From: Branchinecta lynchi
Taxonomy: Eukaryota; Arthropoda; Branchiopoda; Anostraca; Branchinectidae
Reading direction: 5' to 3'
DNA: 64,000 nucleotides
NCBI GenBank assembly: GCA_023053575.1
Contig: JAKZAP010000017.1
Coordinates: forward strand, 751,501-815,500
Part shown: piece by piece, positions 1 through 10,655 of the stretch
Position numbering within the stretch: position 1 is the stretch's first letter
Layout: the number at the start of each line of letters is the position of its first letter
Program-made: the position numbers and the translations under genes
The notes under the pieces: generated by a model
The model's database searches: none
Seen by the model: the letters and a program-made list of their open reading frames with translations, nothing else
Told to the model about the DNA's origin: nothing

Positions 1-837
1 GTGATGTGCACTGTTGAACGGCTGAATGAATACTGCTACTGCTATGGTTGCTATGGTAATACTGCTATGGTTGAGGAAAAGATTCTACGACTGAACCCGA
101 ACTGTTCTCACGTTAACAACGAGATTCCAATTAGGTTACTGATACAATGCGCATTTCTAATCTCTAGACCCATTGCAGCAGTATTTAATCAATGTCTTCT
201 TCAATGTATATTTCCTAAGTGTTTCAAAATTGCTGAGGTTACTCCAATACCGAAAAAAACTAACCCCTCTAGCCTTGATGAGATGCCTATATCTAAGACT
301 TCTGCCTATACCTATATCTAAGACTTCTGCATTGGCCAAGCTACTAGAAAGTTGTATGTATGAATGGCTTCTTTCTGAAGTATGCGACAATTTTGACCCC
401 AATCAGTTTGGTTTTAGGCAAGGTATTAGCACCTCCCATTACTTGGTTAGCCTGATTCATGACATACTAACTGCTCTAGAGGAAGATGATTCGTTTATTG
501 ACCTAATCCTCGCTGACCAAAAAAAAGCTTTCGATCTCCTTTATCACGCGGTTGCTTTGGAAGCCATTTCTGAAAATTTTCAAGAAAATGTCAATTTTCC
601 CAGTGTATGATTGCCAGTTTTCTCTCAGACCGGAGCCAAGTTGTTAAATTGAATGGTTCCGTCTCCACAGTTGAAATAATAACTTGCGGTACCCCCCAAG
701 GTACTAAGTTGGGTCCTCTGATTTTTCTTTGTTCTATAAATAATGTTGCTAAAGATTTCCTTCATAGGTACAAATTTGCAGATAATCTCTCACTTCTCGT
801 TATTTCTAAGCTTTCTTTGACACTTCCGAACAGTTGA
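1..837 (+). pseudogene. Decayed LINE reverse transcriptase fragment
   Basis: This is an RT fragment spread over three frames. The first block ends in a motif like the RT entry region (AEVTPIPKK). The second has a fingers/palm block resembling family motifs (NQFGFRQGIS, then LADQKKAFDLL). The third has GTPQGTKLGPLIF and a degraded catalytic box FADN where FADD or YADD is expected. A 25-bp tandem duplication at 286-330 helps to break the frame. No endonuclease or ORF1 precedes it, because the window begins inside the element. The motifs fit a Jockey/CR1-like LINE, but the clade is not resolved. The catalytic Asp change and the frameshifts make it inactive. Confidence 0.8.
286..330. repeat. 25-bp tandem duplication inside the LINE RT
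   Basis: The string CCTATATCTAAGACTTCTGC occurs at 286-305 and again at 311-330, a period of 25 bp. Because 25 is not a multiple of three, the duplication shifts the reading frame of the RT fragment. Confidence 0.85.
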
Positions 838-1333
838 AATCCGGTACAAGACTCCATCACTTCCCTTAAAACTCAACTGTTAAGCAAGAAAATGCAAATC
901 AATGACAATACCTACTACCTACTGGAATAGGAAAATCATCACCAGCAACACCCACATGCAAATCAAAAGAAATGACACCATGAAAAATAAAACCACTACC
1001 CGCCACTGAAAAATTTTCAGCCGACTCATTAATTTTACGTAAACAAGAGTCAATAGCATCGTTAACATCGGAATTCATATAAAACCGCTCCATGAAAGAC
1101 CATAGGGGAACCTCGGTCGGTGTCTCACCTTATTTCTGAAACTGTGCGTTCACACAAATTTGGAAACGCAAACCTGCTCTTTGCTCATTCTGGATACTTT
1201 CCAATATACCACCGATGGTTTCTCGCAGCCGGTTCACCAAATATCCAGCTCTTGCTCCTTCAAACATCGCCCCAGGATGTAGACGATATGACTTGAGAAG
1301 GTTTCGAAAGGCTGTTGCGTGTTCCGTGAACAC

Positions 1334-2087
1334 CTGAAACAAAGAAAGTCAATTAGTTCGAGATCGAGACTAAAGATGATAATAAGGGTGAGAAACAAAA
1401 TAGAAGGTCGGAAGAACCTAAGACCAAAATTTTAAAGTAAGAAATTAATTACTGAAAATGTTTAACAGATAAAAGCTAATTTAAGAAAGACACTATTCTG
1501 AAGTAAACTATAAACCAAATTTAAAGTAAGTTAAAAATGTAAACAAACTAAAAACCTTAAAAACAAATTTTAAAAATATTTAAACTAAATAGTTAAATAT
1601 AAACCTAAATAAAAAAGAATAGAAGTTTAAAAAGTAAAACCAATTTTAAATCCAAAAACTAAAACCCTAAAATTTTGAAGAATAAAAGCTTAAAGTTAAA
1701 AAACTATTCATAATCAACACCGTAATACAAAAGACAAACTAAAAACCTGAAAAATTTAAAGCAAAAAAAAAAAAAAAAAAAATTATAAGCCTTTATACAA
1801 AAGACCTGAAGTTTAAAGAGTAAAAACTGAATTCATATATAAACTAAAAAACAAATTTTAAAAATTTAAAACCGGAAATTTAAAAAGAAACAAAAATTAA
1901 AACCTTAAAAATTCGGAAAAAATGAATAACGAAAAGTTAAAATACTAATCTAGAAACCCTAGAATTCCGAAAGTAAGAAACTTAAAAAACGGAAAGTGGT
2001 TGACTAGAAATAATAGATGTATGCACAACCAAAAGTTAAATTAGGAGGTATGATTGAAAGTAGTAGCAGAATAAAATTATTACTTGC
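1334..2087 (-). other. A-rich intron of the spliced gene fragment
   Basis: The stretch is strongly A-rich on the plus strand, with irregular repeats of TTTAAAA/AAACCTTAAA type and a run of about 20 A near 1,768. No ORF is seen. It lies between a GC-type donor (2,082-2,087 on the minus strand) and a TTTGTTTCAG acceptor, and I interpret it as an intron. Confidence 0.5.
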
Positions 2088-2435
2088 CGGAAGATTTTCT
2101 GGAGACTCGGGTGTGACATCCAGTGGAGAGGGTATTCGCTGAGCTTCCGGTGAGGTAGGTCTGTCAGGACTCTCGTGCAGACCACCGCCAATCTGGTGTA
2201 ATGGCTCAGCTTCCTGTCGGGCCAACTCTGGCCATTCTTCGTCAAACTCGAAATTTGACCAGTCAAAAACGCCTTGGGAGGGTGGGTTTATTGGTGAAAC
2301 TGACACCTCTTCCAACAGTTGTGATGTGTTGGGTACAGGCGTACTGCAAGTCTGTGAATCTAGCTTGGGTCTCTTACTTTGAATTTCATCTCTCTCGTGA
2401 ATGCGTTTCATTATCCGAAAGAGGCAGCCCTCATC

Positions 2436-2932
2436 CTAAAAAGGAATGAATCATGTCAGAAACAGAACGGACGTGCCCTTTTAGGATTTTAGATGGATAC
2501 CATAAAGGACCAAGTTAATCTGAATGGTATAAGTAGTTTAAGGAGCTAGTATAAAAAAACTAGTTTTAAGTTGTATTTTAAGAATCTGATAAAATAAGGT
2601 ACGGTATCAAAACAAGATCTAGTTTACTCTTATGATGATTTAATAATGGGTTTTTAACTAGTATTGTATATAAAATATGTAATAATAAAACAATGATAAG
2701 TTGTTAAACCCTTCACAATGAAAAAGAAAAAGATAAGCATTTCTGAGAAATAGGCTTATCCCCGATGGAACGACTTCTCAACGTTTTGGAGCATAATACA
2801 TGTCTGAAATATAGGACAGGGAAAGTGTACAAATCAGTGTAGGACCAATCACATGAAATTCACGTCTCGTGATGGAACGACTATGGATCGCGTCAAGGGT
2901 TAAAATAATAATTATTTGCTTTAATTACTTAC
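2436..2932 (-). other. Phase-0 intron of the spliced gene fragment
   Basis: On the minus strand it is bounded by GTAAGT at 2,932 and CCTTTTTAG ending at 2,436. Both flanking exons are in phase 0. Nothing else was recognised inside it. Confidence 0.5.
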
Positions 2933-3183
2933 ATTACAATCCTCGCACGATACGTTGTGTGCATCGATTTCCAATCCGGGTCCAAAATATCGGTTAAGTT
3001 CAGATAGACTCGTGACATTGCTGTTGATATCTTCACAGTTAGCAAATGTGTTAGCATCCCCCTCTTGTTCAGACGGTCTATCGTACTGTGGTAAAACATT
3101 TGTTAAATAACTATGTCCTTCCGGAGTATCCAGGAATTCACTAAAACTGTCATGTTCCGCTTCACTCTGTATATCGTATCGTC

Positions 3184-3725
3184 AACCCAAACCCGGGAAG
3201 CTGCCTATGTGTGTATACTATCTTGCCTAGGCTATCTGGCGCCTTAAACATCCTGTTTTATGGTTGACAACCGGCTTATCAGGGGGGCCCATCGAATGTT
3301 TATGGCAGGATGTAGGTGATAAGAATCTCTCCGAGAATGCTACCGCCGTGAGAACTCTTAATTAACCAGGAACATTGAGACGCTTAGTTATAGCAAAATG
3401 GTTATAGAAAATAAGTATAAATAACTAAATAAACCTAAGATAAACCTGCCCACCCACCTAGCCTAAAGTCATAGCGGAAACCCTCACCGGGAATCTGACA
3501 TAAGGTAACCGCGGGAACTTGACCTGTCCTAAGTTGGCAAGCCTATGTTGGTAACCTCAACCCTAGCCTACGCGAGCAATATCAGCCTAATCTACAGAAC
3601 CAAACCTACGTGGCCCGTGTCAGCCACCTTTAAGTGGCCCGTATAAGTCGCCTTTAAGTGACCCAAATAAGTGGCCCGTAACTCACCCATATAAGTGGCC
3701 CGTAACTCATACGTGATAACTACTA
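3184..3725. other. Non-coding stretch with short degenerate repeats
   Basis: There is no credible ORF. Near 3,610-3,710 a short phrase (AAGTGGCCCGTAACTCA and variants) recurs four times at irregular spacing. The rest shows no recognisable feature. It lies between the gene fragment and the start of the plus-strand LINE. Confidence 0.4.
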
Positions 3726-3728
3726 TCA

Positions 3729-4765
3729 TTGATGGATGAAAAAATGGATGGAATAAGACAGTCAACGATGTCAGTGGAATTAAAGTTGTCGGCTATATCA
3801 AAAGACTTGAAAGCCGAGCTCACTTTGGTGAAGGCTGACGTTTTGGATACAAAGAAGAAGCTACAAGCAGTGACACAGGTTAGGATAAGCACGAAGCGCG
3901 TATTGCCGCTCTGGATCGAGAATCTAGACGTCGCAATTTGATTTTTTATGGTATGCGTGAGAGTAGGCCCAACCAAAGAAATTTTAAGGATGAGGTTGCG
4001 AGGGTAATCTCAAGTTTCCTGTCTAGCTCCCGCATTACAAGTTACGAGATTGACCAAGTTATCAGGATTCCATCGAAGCAGAATCCGCGCCCAGTGCTAG
4101 TAAAGTTTGCCAATACTACGTCCAGGGACACAGTTTTGAGGAACGCACGCGATTTCGGAAAAGCTAAGATTTACGTTACTCCGGACCTTACTCCTGAAGA
4201 GATAGACAAAAAGGCGCAGCTTAAGCCCATGTATCAGGAGGGTAAAGAAAACAATTTGAACCCCAAGTAGCGGGGTACTAAGCTACTAGTGAGAGGAGAA
4301 GAATTTGAATACGACAGAAATAGCAAAGAGATCAAATCTAGGAGGGTTGGAGGTCAGGTCATCAATGAGTTCGGTCCACATGGATCCAACGATGAGTCTG
4401 ACATGGACAGCGATTCAGATACGGTTGTGGAGGTATCTAAGCAGATCATGAACACGACTCCCAAGGGAGCAGCCTCCTCAGCCAATGGGCAAAGTATTAG
4501 GAGAAGGAAGTTGTCTGATATTATAAGCCCAAATGACAGTAACAGTACCGTCTCCCGGAATAATGTGCAAAGGAGGGGGCCCGCCCATAAAATGACATAC
4601 AGTGATATCATACGTGACCAAAACGCGAGTTATGACAGATACAACATCCGTAGTCACGATTACTATAGGTTGGGAGTAAACACGTCGAGTGACCCCCGAC
4701 TGGCCCTTCCCAGTACCAGGATTCCACGTACGAGGCAGGCTCTTCGCGTGCGTATCCACGAGTAG
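3729..4765 (+). pseudogene. LINE ORF1 (RNA-binding protein), frameshifted
   Basis: Three open blocks (3,729-3,941, 3,938-4,270 and 4,289-4,765) make a LINE ORF1. The first is a Lys/Glu-rich likely coiled coil. The second begins NLIFYGMRES after a frame change and contains EIDQVIRI and RPVLVKFAN, the usual pattern of the RRM-like domain of L1-type ORF1 proteins. It continues with IYVTPDLTPEEID, typical of the C-terminal domain. The third is a basic, Ser/Asn-rich tail. A TAG at 4,268-4,270 and a slip near 3,935 break the frame. Known members bind LINE RNA and form the ribonucleoprotein. ORF2 follows 32 bp downstream. Confidence 0.75.
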
Positions 4766-4797
4766 AATAGGAAAACGGAGGTCATGAGCAAGGTGTT

Positions 4798-7700
4798 GTG
4801 GGTCTGAAAGCGGTAGTTTGGAACGTGCAGGGATTCACAGTCACAAAGTGGGAGCAACTGACAAAGAACAATCCTGGTTATTATGATATAATATGCCTAA
4901 CGAAAACTTGGGGCGAAGTATCTATGAAGGTGTTTACGAAAGAATATTTAGTCTTCGAAAAGTGTAGGAAAGTAAGCAGAAACGGGAGGATGTATGGGGG
5001 AGTGTCTGTATTATTTAGAACAAATTATTATTTTTCGGTTAAGGATGATCAGAGTAAATCAGAAAATATTATTTGGATTAGAGTCGAGTCTCGGAATGTG
5101 AAATTGCTTCTCTGTTGTATATATGTGCCGCCTCAGACAAGTTCTTATGCAAATGAAGATACTTGGCGGTTACTGGAGGTAGAAACCAGATTACTGCGAC
5201 AAAAATATCATGACCACGGTATTGTCATTTGCGGAGACTTTAATGCTTATACGAGTGATTGTCTTGAGAATTTTGAGTTGAAGTTAGGTATTGAGGATCC
5301 TTGCCAGTCTCGTAGTGTGAATGAGACCGAGCGTGTTGATTACGTTGAAGAATATGGTCTTAGGATAAGTAGGGATCAGGCACGAAGAAAAAACACATGG
5401 GGCAATAATTTACTGAATTTTGCGGGCAATGAAAGTCTTTTGATTTTGAATGGAAGGGTAGGTACTGATAAACTGGAGGGTGGGGAGTTCACTTGTTTTT
5501 TCGGGGAATAAACCCAGTGTAATTGACTATATATTGGTAAGTGTGTCTCTTTGGCCGCGATGTGTTAACCTTAGAGTATTGAATGTTTGTGGTTCAGATC
5601 ATGTTCCGGTGGAGGCGTATTTCAGTTTTTGTGGTTTGCAAATTGAGAGGAAAAGTAATGAAATAGGTATACTCCAGAATAGGCAAGATTTAGATATGTT
5701 CGTGCGAAGACCTCTAACATTAGAAGGAGTTAGCCAAAAACAGGTGGAACCTCAGCTATCAGAACTACAAGTTTGGGATAAGTTAGGTGTAGATGTAACG
5801 AAAGAAGACATAGAACAAGGTATAGCTCTCTTAGTTGATAAGGTTTATGAAGTAGGATCAGGACTAAGTAAATCCCAAAGTACTAGGAAACGGATAACTA
5901 AGGGCAGAGGTAAGGGTTTCTTTGATCATGAATGTTCCCAGGCTAGAGAAGAGGTAGTTCGTTGTTATTTGTTGATGAAGAAGGATCTATCTGGTTGTCG
6001 TAATGACTTAGTAATTAGTTATAAGAATACTAGGAAGGTATATAAAGATTTCTTGAAGAAGAAAAAATGGTTAAAAGAGCAGGAGGAGAGGAGCCAGCAG
6101 GTTAAAAATTTTAAGAGTAAGGATAGCTCGGAGTTTTGGAAGGGGGTAAAAAATATGATTGAAGGTCATCCGTCTAATAGCCAGACGCCACCAGCAGCTT
6201 TTTGGCCAGAATACATTGAAAATCAAGAGGACGATTGTATGGAAGAAGATCCGGTTCTGTCTAATATGGAACAGGAACTGAGTAACCAGGCGTATTATCC
6301 AGCGAAAGAGGAAGATTATGAATTGTTAGGAGAAATAGGTGAAGAGGAGGTTTGGAAGGCTTTAAAAAAAGATGAAAGGAAAGTTAGCTCCAGGTATTGA
6401 TGGAATACCCGCGATGTTTTGGAAGTGGGGTAAGGTTTATGTGATTTCATTGCTGGCCCAAATTTTCTCTTGTATCGTAGATAAAGTTTGTTGGCCTAAG
6501 CAGTGGCATATTTCAGTAGTCACGCCCATATTAAAAAAAGGAGATAAAAGTAAGCATGACAATTATAGGGGAATTCACTTAGGGACTACGTTAAGTAAGC
6601 TGTTTTGTAAAGTAATAGATGTTAGATTACAGGATTGGGTAGGAGTGAATGATAAGTTGAGTAGAGTCCAGGCAGGTTTCAGGGAGGGGTATAGTACGGT
6701 TGACCAGATTTACACGTTGAGTATTCTAGTTAGGAAACATTTATCTGTAAGGAAGGGAAGGTTATACGTAGGTTTCGTGGTTTTGAAAGGAGCGTTTGGT
6801 AATGTAAAGCGAGGACTCTTAGTTAAGACGCTTATGGATATAGGATTGCCTGGTAAGCCAGTCAGGCTCCTAATACAGATATACTCTTAATATATATATT
6901 GTAGTTCGGGTAGGCAGGGATTTGTCTCGTAAAATTCGTTCCCGGAAGGGTGTTAAGCAGGGATGCACACTGTCGCCGAAACTATTCTCCTTATATATTA
7001 ATGATTTGGAAAACGTTATGATGAATAATGGAGTCCCCACGGTAAGCCTAGACGTGATAACACTTTGTATGTTACTGTTTGCAGATGACATTGCCCTGAT
7101 TGCAGATTCCCGACAATCTCTTCAAAAATTATTTGATATGTTAGAACAATACCTTCAAACTAAGGAATTAGAGCTGAATGCTAAGAAAACGGTGGTGGTG
7201 GTATTTCGGAAAGGGGGTAAGGTAGACCAGGAACCTCGGCTAAAATTTAAAGGTCAAGATCTAGAATATAGTGATGAATTTACATACCTAGGTTGTAAGT
7301 TGAAGTTCAATGGGAAATGTTCTAGTCAGTTTGATTTTAGTTGGAAAAAGGGAATACGTAGTATAAATATGGTTATTAGGAGTAAGTTAAGTAGGATTGA
7401 AGATATGAAGCTACAGAAGCATGTGTTTAATACAAAGATTATCCCTGCTATGCATTACGGTTCTGAAGTATGGGGTTTTGGTAGAAGTGAAAAGATAGAA
7501 CAGCTACAGCTAAGATATTTTAAGAGAATTTTAGGTGTTAGTAATACAACGAGTACAGTAGTCATAACAGGAGATCTAGGACTATCAAGCCTACGGCGTA
7601 AGCGATGGATAAGTATGATAGGGCTATGGGAGAAGTTATTGCAATTACCGCGTATTAGAATAGTTAAAGCAGCTTATAAGGAATGTATAAGGGACGAGTC

Positions 7701-8265
7701 GCCAGACTCTTGGACAAATAATATTAAGGACATACAATTGTGGTTTTTCAATTTGGTGCAACGCAGGAGATGGATCAGGACTACCTGTTGGAGAGGTTGC
7801 ATGTGCGGTGGCAGGTAGACTTTTGGACCAGGAAATTCAAGCATGGCACCTGGCAAAAAGTCTGTCACCTTCTTTAAGGTTTTATACTTCAGCCAAAGAG
7901 ACATGGGGGGAAGAGGTTTATTTTAAGACTGGGATTAAGTGGGTGGATCTAAGAATTTTAATTAGTTGCCGGGCTCGGGGCTGATTGTTTGCCATTGGGA
8001 AAACGGAGGAAATATTTGGGGAATAAATTAGGACGTACTGGTCCCTACTTTTGCTCTATGTGGTAGCGAGAATGAGAATTTGTTACATCTGATGTGTGAA
8101 TGCCGTGAGCTAGGTGACCTGCGGGTTGAGATTTTTGGGAATGTAACTACAATAAATGATGAAGTATGGATGATGAGCGTTACTGGAAGTAAGTGTTTTC
8201 AAGATTTGAAGAGGCTGGTAAGGTTCCTAAAAATAGCTTTAGCCCACAGAGAGAATTTCCTTTAG
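4798..8265 (+). pseudogene. LINE ORF2: endonuclease, reverse transcriptase, zinc-knuckle tail (broken)
   Basis: The N-terminal block (4,798-5,511) is an APE-type endonuclease: KAVVWNVQGF, then ICGDFNAYTS at about 5,230-5,256. After a frameshift the endonuclease ends in GSDHVPVEA (5,480-6,400), followed by a basic linker. RT begins at 6,372 (APGIDGIPAMFWKWG, AGFREGYSTVDQ). It resumes in another frame at 6,922 with GVKQGCTLSPKLFS, catalytic FADD (about 7,078-7,089) and FTYLGCKLKFNG. The C-terminal block at 8,080-8,265 keeps HLMCECRELGDLR, a decayed zinc-knuckle region that matches the fragment at 30,524-30,829. At least four breaks exist. Several YADD-region residues are intact, so the copy is not very old. 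ORF2 nicks target DNA and primes reverse transcription. The clade was not resolved. Confidence 0.85.
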
Positions 8266-8370
8266 TTTAGTTCTACTCTTTCGTTCAAGTGTTCTCTTTT
8301 TTTTTTTACCATTTTGCCATGGCCTCAGGCTTTTTGTGCAATAAATTCTATTCTATCCTTCTTTACGTAA
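8266..8370 (+). repeat. LINE 3' UTR and tail
   Basis: After the ORF2 stop there is a T-run and then GCCATGGCCTCAGGCTTTTTG, leading into CAATAAATTCTATTCTATCC. The related copy on the minus strand near 30,420-30,490 ends with GCCATGGCCCTTGTGGC and AATAAATCTATCTATC. Both therefore share a 3' end and a short tandem TCTA-like tail, the usual LINE terminus for this group. Confidence 0.6.
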
Positions 8371-8502
8371 ACATAAAAGTTGCCTAATGAAACGAGGAAG
8401 GTCCTCTCCGTTTGAGTAATCTTCTGGGATTGCGTCCCTTTTTTTCGTGGACTTCTGGGGTCGCGGCCCTTTTCCTTGGATTTAATGATCTGGCAAAGTT
8501 GG

Positions 8503-8865
8503 GTCAACTGTCGGATATTTAACTTGGGCGAAGTGATGGATTTTAGGAGTGGGCCAACTGACGGATTTAAGGGTAGGTCAACTGACGGAATTCAGAAGCG
8601 GGTCAACTGACGGATTTCAGGAGTGGGCCAACCGACGGATTTCAAGAGTGGGTCAACTGACCGATTTCAGGAGTGGGCCAACTACCGGATTTCAAGGGTG
8701 GTTCAACTGACGAATTTCACGAGTTGGCCAACTGACGGATTTCAGGAGTGGGCGAACTGACGGTGGGTCAACTGGAGTTGGTTCAACTGACGGTAGAAAA
8801 CTAACGGGTAGTCGAACTGACGGGTAGGCGAACTGGAAAGTGGAATAACTGTGGGGGGGGGCGAA
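8503..8865. repeat. 25-bp minisatellite
   Basis: About a dozen units of 25 bp follow the pattern GGGTCAACTGACGGATTTCA plus GGAGT. Variants alternate GGTCAAC and GGCCAAC. The array decays after about 8,770 into shorter pieces of the same phrase, and a lone remnant appears near 9,232-9,262. Confidence 0.85.
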
Positions 8866-8879
8866 CTGTCAGTTTCAGT

Positions 8880-9312
8880 TTCATTGGACTATATTTAAAG
8901 ACACAAAAAATACACAATTTACATTCCTGCCAGGAAAGCACAAATGTAGTGCTTGGCTAGGGCAGGGAAATATCCGATAATAATTTAAACATCAAACAGA
9001 AATCAACTAACTGAACATTCTATTTAAAGAGAAAAAAAAAGAGGAAAGGAAAAAAATTAACCTTTGGTTTAACTTTAAATAAAAGGAAAGAGAAAATAAG
9101 AGAAAGAAGGAATGAGAAAGAAAGAAAACAAAAGAAAAGAAAACAGGGGTGGGTCTAAAGGAGGATAACACTAAACAATTTTCCTGTAATGACCTTTCGC
9201 TGCTCGCTTTTCGACGCTGCTGCGTCGGATTTTGGAAGTGGGCTAACTGACGGGTAGGAGTAGTGACAGCGACCCGTTACCATTTATGGGTGCCCATCAT
9301 TAATATGGCACT
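8880..9312. other. A/G-rich non-coding stretch
   Basis: The stretch is mainly purine-rich (AAAGAAAGAAAAGA and similar, 9,030-9,150) with no ORF. It lies between the minisatellite and the hAT-type element. Confidence 0.4.
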
Positions 9313-10100
9313 GTCTAGGGCAGTGGTTCCCAACCTTTTCCGTACCGCGTACCCCTGATCATGGTTCAAAAATATAGGGTACCCCCTTTTTCAGAACGTG
9401 AAAAAGACGATAGTTGTTATCATAAAGGATAAGGCATACGTGTGTAAAAGTATATACAAAATCAATGAGGCAATCACTAGAGGCTGCTTTTTAGCAAAAA
9501 TTTTCTCAAATCTCGGCTCGACGTCGTTAGCGGCATATTTTTTTTACAGTCAGCCTGTTTCTGTGTTTAGTTTTGATGTTCTCCGTGCTTTCATCAAGCT
9601 GCGTCGCAAACTTTTTCGTTAGCCTAATTCGCAACCTGAATGACAATATCACTTGCAATGTCTTCTATTCTTCTTGAAACAATATTGTTTGAGAATGGAA
9701 CAGACCTTACAGCAGCAGGCTAGCTGTTTTTGAATCAACATTATTTCACTGACTTTCACTAGGGCTTGTAATCAGAGGAGTCTTTCACTGGTTGACAATA
9801 CCCATCCCCCCAAAAAGGTTGGCCAGACGATTAAACGCAAAGAGTCGGCGCGAAGCGCCGCTATTTTTCGTAAAACCAGTAATTTAAAAAAAAAGACAGT
9901 CGGTAAAAATGACCTATTGGTCAGTAGAAATATCTTGCTCCTTAAAATACATTTTGGCTGGTGATGCCTCTAATGGTAATACTTTCGGCTATCAGAAATG
10001 AGTGAGGCGAGATTTTGAAGCTACAGACTAAATCAATTTTGGTTCCTCTGCGTACCCCTTGGGGTACGCGTACCACCGGTTGGGAACCACTGGTCTAGGG
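9313..10100. mobile_element. hAT-type non-autonomous DNA transposon with 8-bp TSD
   Basis: The element runs from 9,321 to 10,092. It begins CAGTGGTTCCCAACC and ends with the inverted copy GGTTGGGAACCACTG. The terminal inverted repeat extends into a region of repeated GGGTACGCGTAC/GTACCGCGTACCCC. It is flanked on both sides by the perfect 8-bp direct repeat GTCTAGGG (9,313-9,320 and 10,093-10,100), the target-site length typical of hAT. No transposase is recognisable in the 772 bp, so it must depend on a transposase encoded elsewhere. An internal GC-rich block (GGCGCGAAGCGCCG near 9,847) also occurs in altered form near 30,260. Confidence 0.9.
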
Positions 10101-10655
10101 AACCGGGAGCCGTATTTTATGCAATACCGATAACGGTTCCGGTAGTTCTCACGGAAACCAAAGCATACGAGCTCCGCTTCCGGGATCAGCCTTTACTGAC
10201 TACCGGAAACTTGGTATGTGCTAGTTTCTCTTCCGGTAGTCTCACGGAATTAGGTACTCAGAAGCTAGAGAGCCGGTAGGCTTTGCTGGACACTATATAA
10301 TTGGAGCTTATGTTCCGGTAATGTCGATATGTAAAATGGAACTCGCTGAAGAGTTTGGCTGAGAGCTAAAATTCCGGGATTTTCATAGAGACAATATAAT
10401 GGGAAAAAATCTACTTCCGGAACTCACCTAATGGAGAGCTAAGGTTCCGGTAGTAGCCACTATTTAGTAGAAAAAGACTAACTCACGGATATAAATTGCT
10501 ATAGGATAGTAATTACGAACTCACTCACACATGTGAACGCGGACTTGGGGTCCTGTGGTAAACATTATCAACTCACGGAACCCAACTCCCATCGGCTAAG
10601 ATTCCGGTAGTGCAAACAATAAAAAAAAATCACCTTACGGGCCCATGTCAGTGTA
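10101..10655. repeat. Degenerate repeats of the TTCCGGTAG / CTCACGGA family
   Basis: Short phrases TTCCGGTAG and ACTCACGGA recur at irregular spacing over about 500 bp. The last 200 bp resemble the arm of the palindromic element at 21,689-21,903 (GAACTCA, GCGGACTTG, CGGCTAAG, GTAGTGCAAA). No ORF is supported. Confidence 0.5.

Larger units (their letters stand above)
899..3183 (-). pseudogene. Spliced gene fragment, unrecognised family (three exon blocks)
   Basis: Three open blocks on the minus strand join in phase 0. Block 1 (2,933 to about 3,166-3,183) ends in the codons for SCEDCN, followed by a GTAAGT donor. Block 2 (2,088-2,435) follows a strong acceptor (CCTTTTTAG) and reads DEGCLFRIMKRIHERDEIQ, then an acidic Pro/Ser-rich stretch. 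It ends CCG|GCAAGT, a GC-type donor. Block 3 (899-1,333) follows TTTGTTTCAG and reads VFTEHATAFRNLLKSY. It contains an in-frame TAA at 1,130-1,132, then stays open through AGSGFIFHGVISFDLHVGV to a TGA at 899-901. The only frame open in block 3 is the one the phase-0 junctions predict. A GSG-hydrophobic-DLxV block recalls uncharacterised proteins found near virus-like elements in invertebrates, but I cannot confirm this. The 3' end runs into the LINE at 1-837. I call it a pseudogene because of the TAA, though readthrough or a sequencing error is possible. Confidence 0.5.

Noticed and set aside
8503..8865. CRISPR-like array
   Set aside because: Units are adjacent without unique spacers, the period is 25 bp and the setting is a eukaryotic LINE. 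It is a minisatellite.
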